NCBI GenBank assembly: GCA_026416655.1
Contig: JAOAES010000329.1
Span: forward strand, 1 to 5,359
DNA: 5,359 nucleotides
Origin: Fimbriimonadales bacterium
Lineage (GTDB): Bacteria; Armatimonadota; Fimbriimonadia; Fimbriimonadales; GBS-DC
Reading direction: 5' to 3'
Part shown: positions 5,326-5,359 of the stretch, one piece after another
Position numbering within the stretch: the first letter of the stretch is position 1
Layout of the letters: each line of letters opens with the position of its first letter
Made by a program: the position numbers and the translations under genes
The notes under the pieces: model-generated
The model's database searches: none
Seen by the model: the letters and a program-made list of their open reading frames with translations, nothing else
What the model was told of the DNA's origin: nothing

Positions 5326-5359
5326 TACTTCGACGCCTAAAGGTAGCCCTTTTCGCGTA

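Overview
The window looks like bacterial chromosome (high-GC, compact, closely spaced genes) and probably comes from the phylum Armatimonadota or a relative. That assignment is inferred from protein style, not measured. The clue is a secreted protein with two PPC-like beta domains and a C-terminal pair of dockerin-like calcium loops of the D-x-N-x-D-x-x-x-DDADLL type, next to housekeeping genes that are clearly bacterial. No phage genes, transposase, CRISPR array or resistance gene is visible.

Layout. Positions 1-798 (minus strand) hold the N-terminal part of an S41-family, PDZ-containing lipoprotein protease that runs off the left edge. A short divergent region (799-836) carries a TATAAT box for a plus-strand tRNA-Leu(CAA) gene at 837-925. 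Positions 931-1047 hold an unusually structured non-coding element. It consists of two tandem modules of about 55 nt, each bounded by GTGGC...GCCAC. The first folds as one long hairpin, and the second encloses two perfect 22-nt palindromes with a shared GGACA-N4-TGTCC core. Immediately downstream lie accD (1062-1886) and accA (1883-2842), overlapping by 4 nt. They encode the beta and alpha subunits of the acetyl-CoA carboxylase carboxyltransferase.

On the minus strand, converging on accA with only 2 bp between stop codons, is a polyol-specific long-chain dehydrogenase of the mannitol-1-phosphate 5-dehydrogenase type (2845-3933). Fifteen bases upstream of it lies the gene for the secreted PPC/dockerin-like protein (3949-5292), which has a strong Shine-Dalgarno and an extended -10 promoter at the right edge.

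How they fit together. accD and accA form a translationally coupled pair supplying malonyl-CoA for fatty-acid synthesis; accB and accC are not in the window. No separate accDA promoter was recognised, so read-through from the tRNA-Leu promoter across the structured element is possible. The secreted protein and the dehydrogenase may share a transcript, though no functional link between them is evident. The structured element between the tRNA and accD is the feature least explained by known families and is the best candidate for something undescribed.
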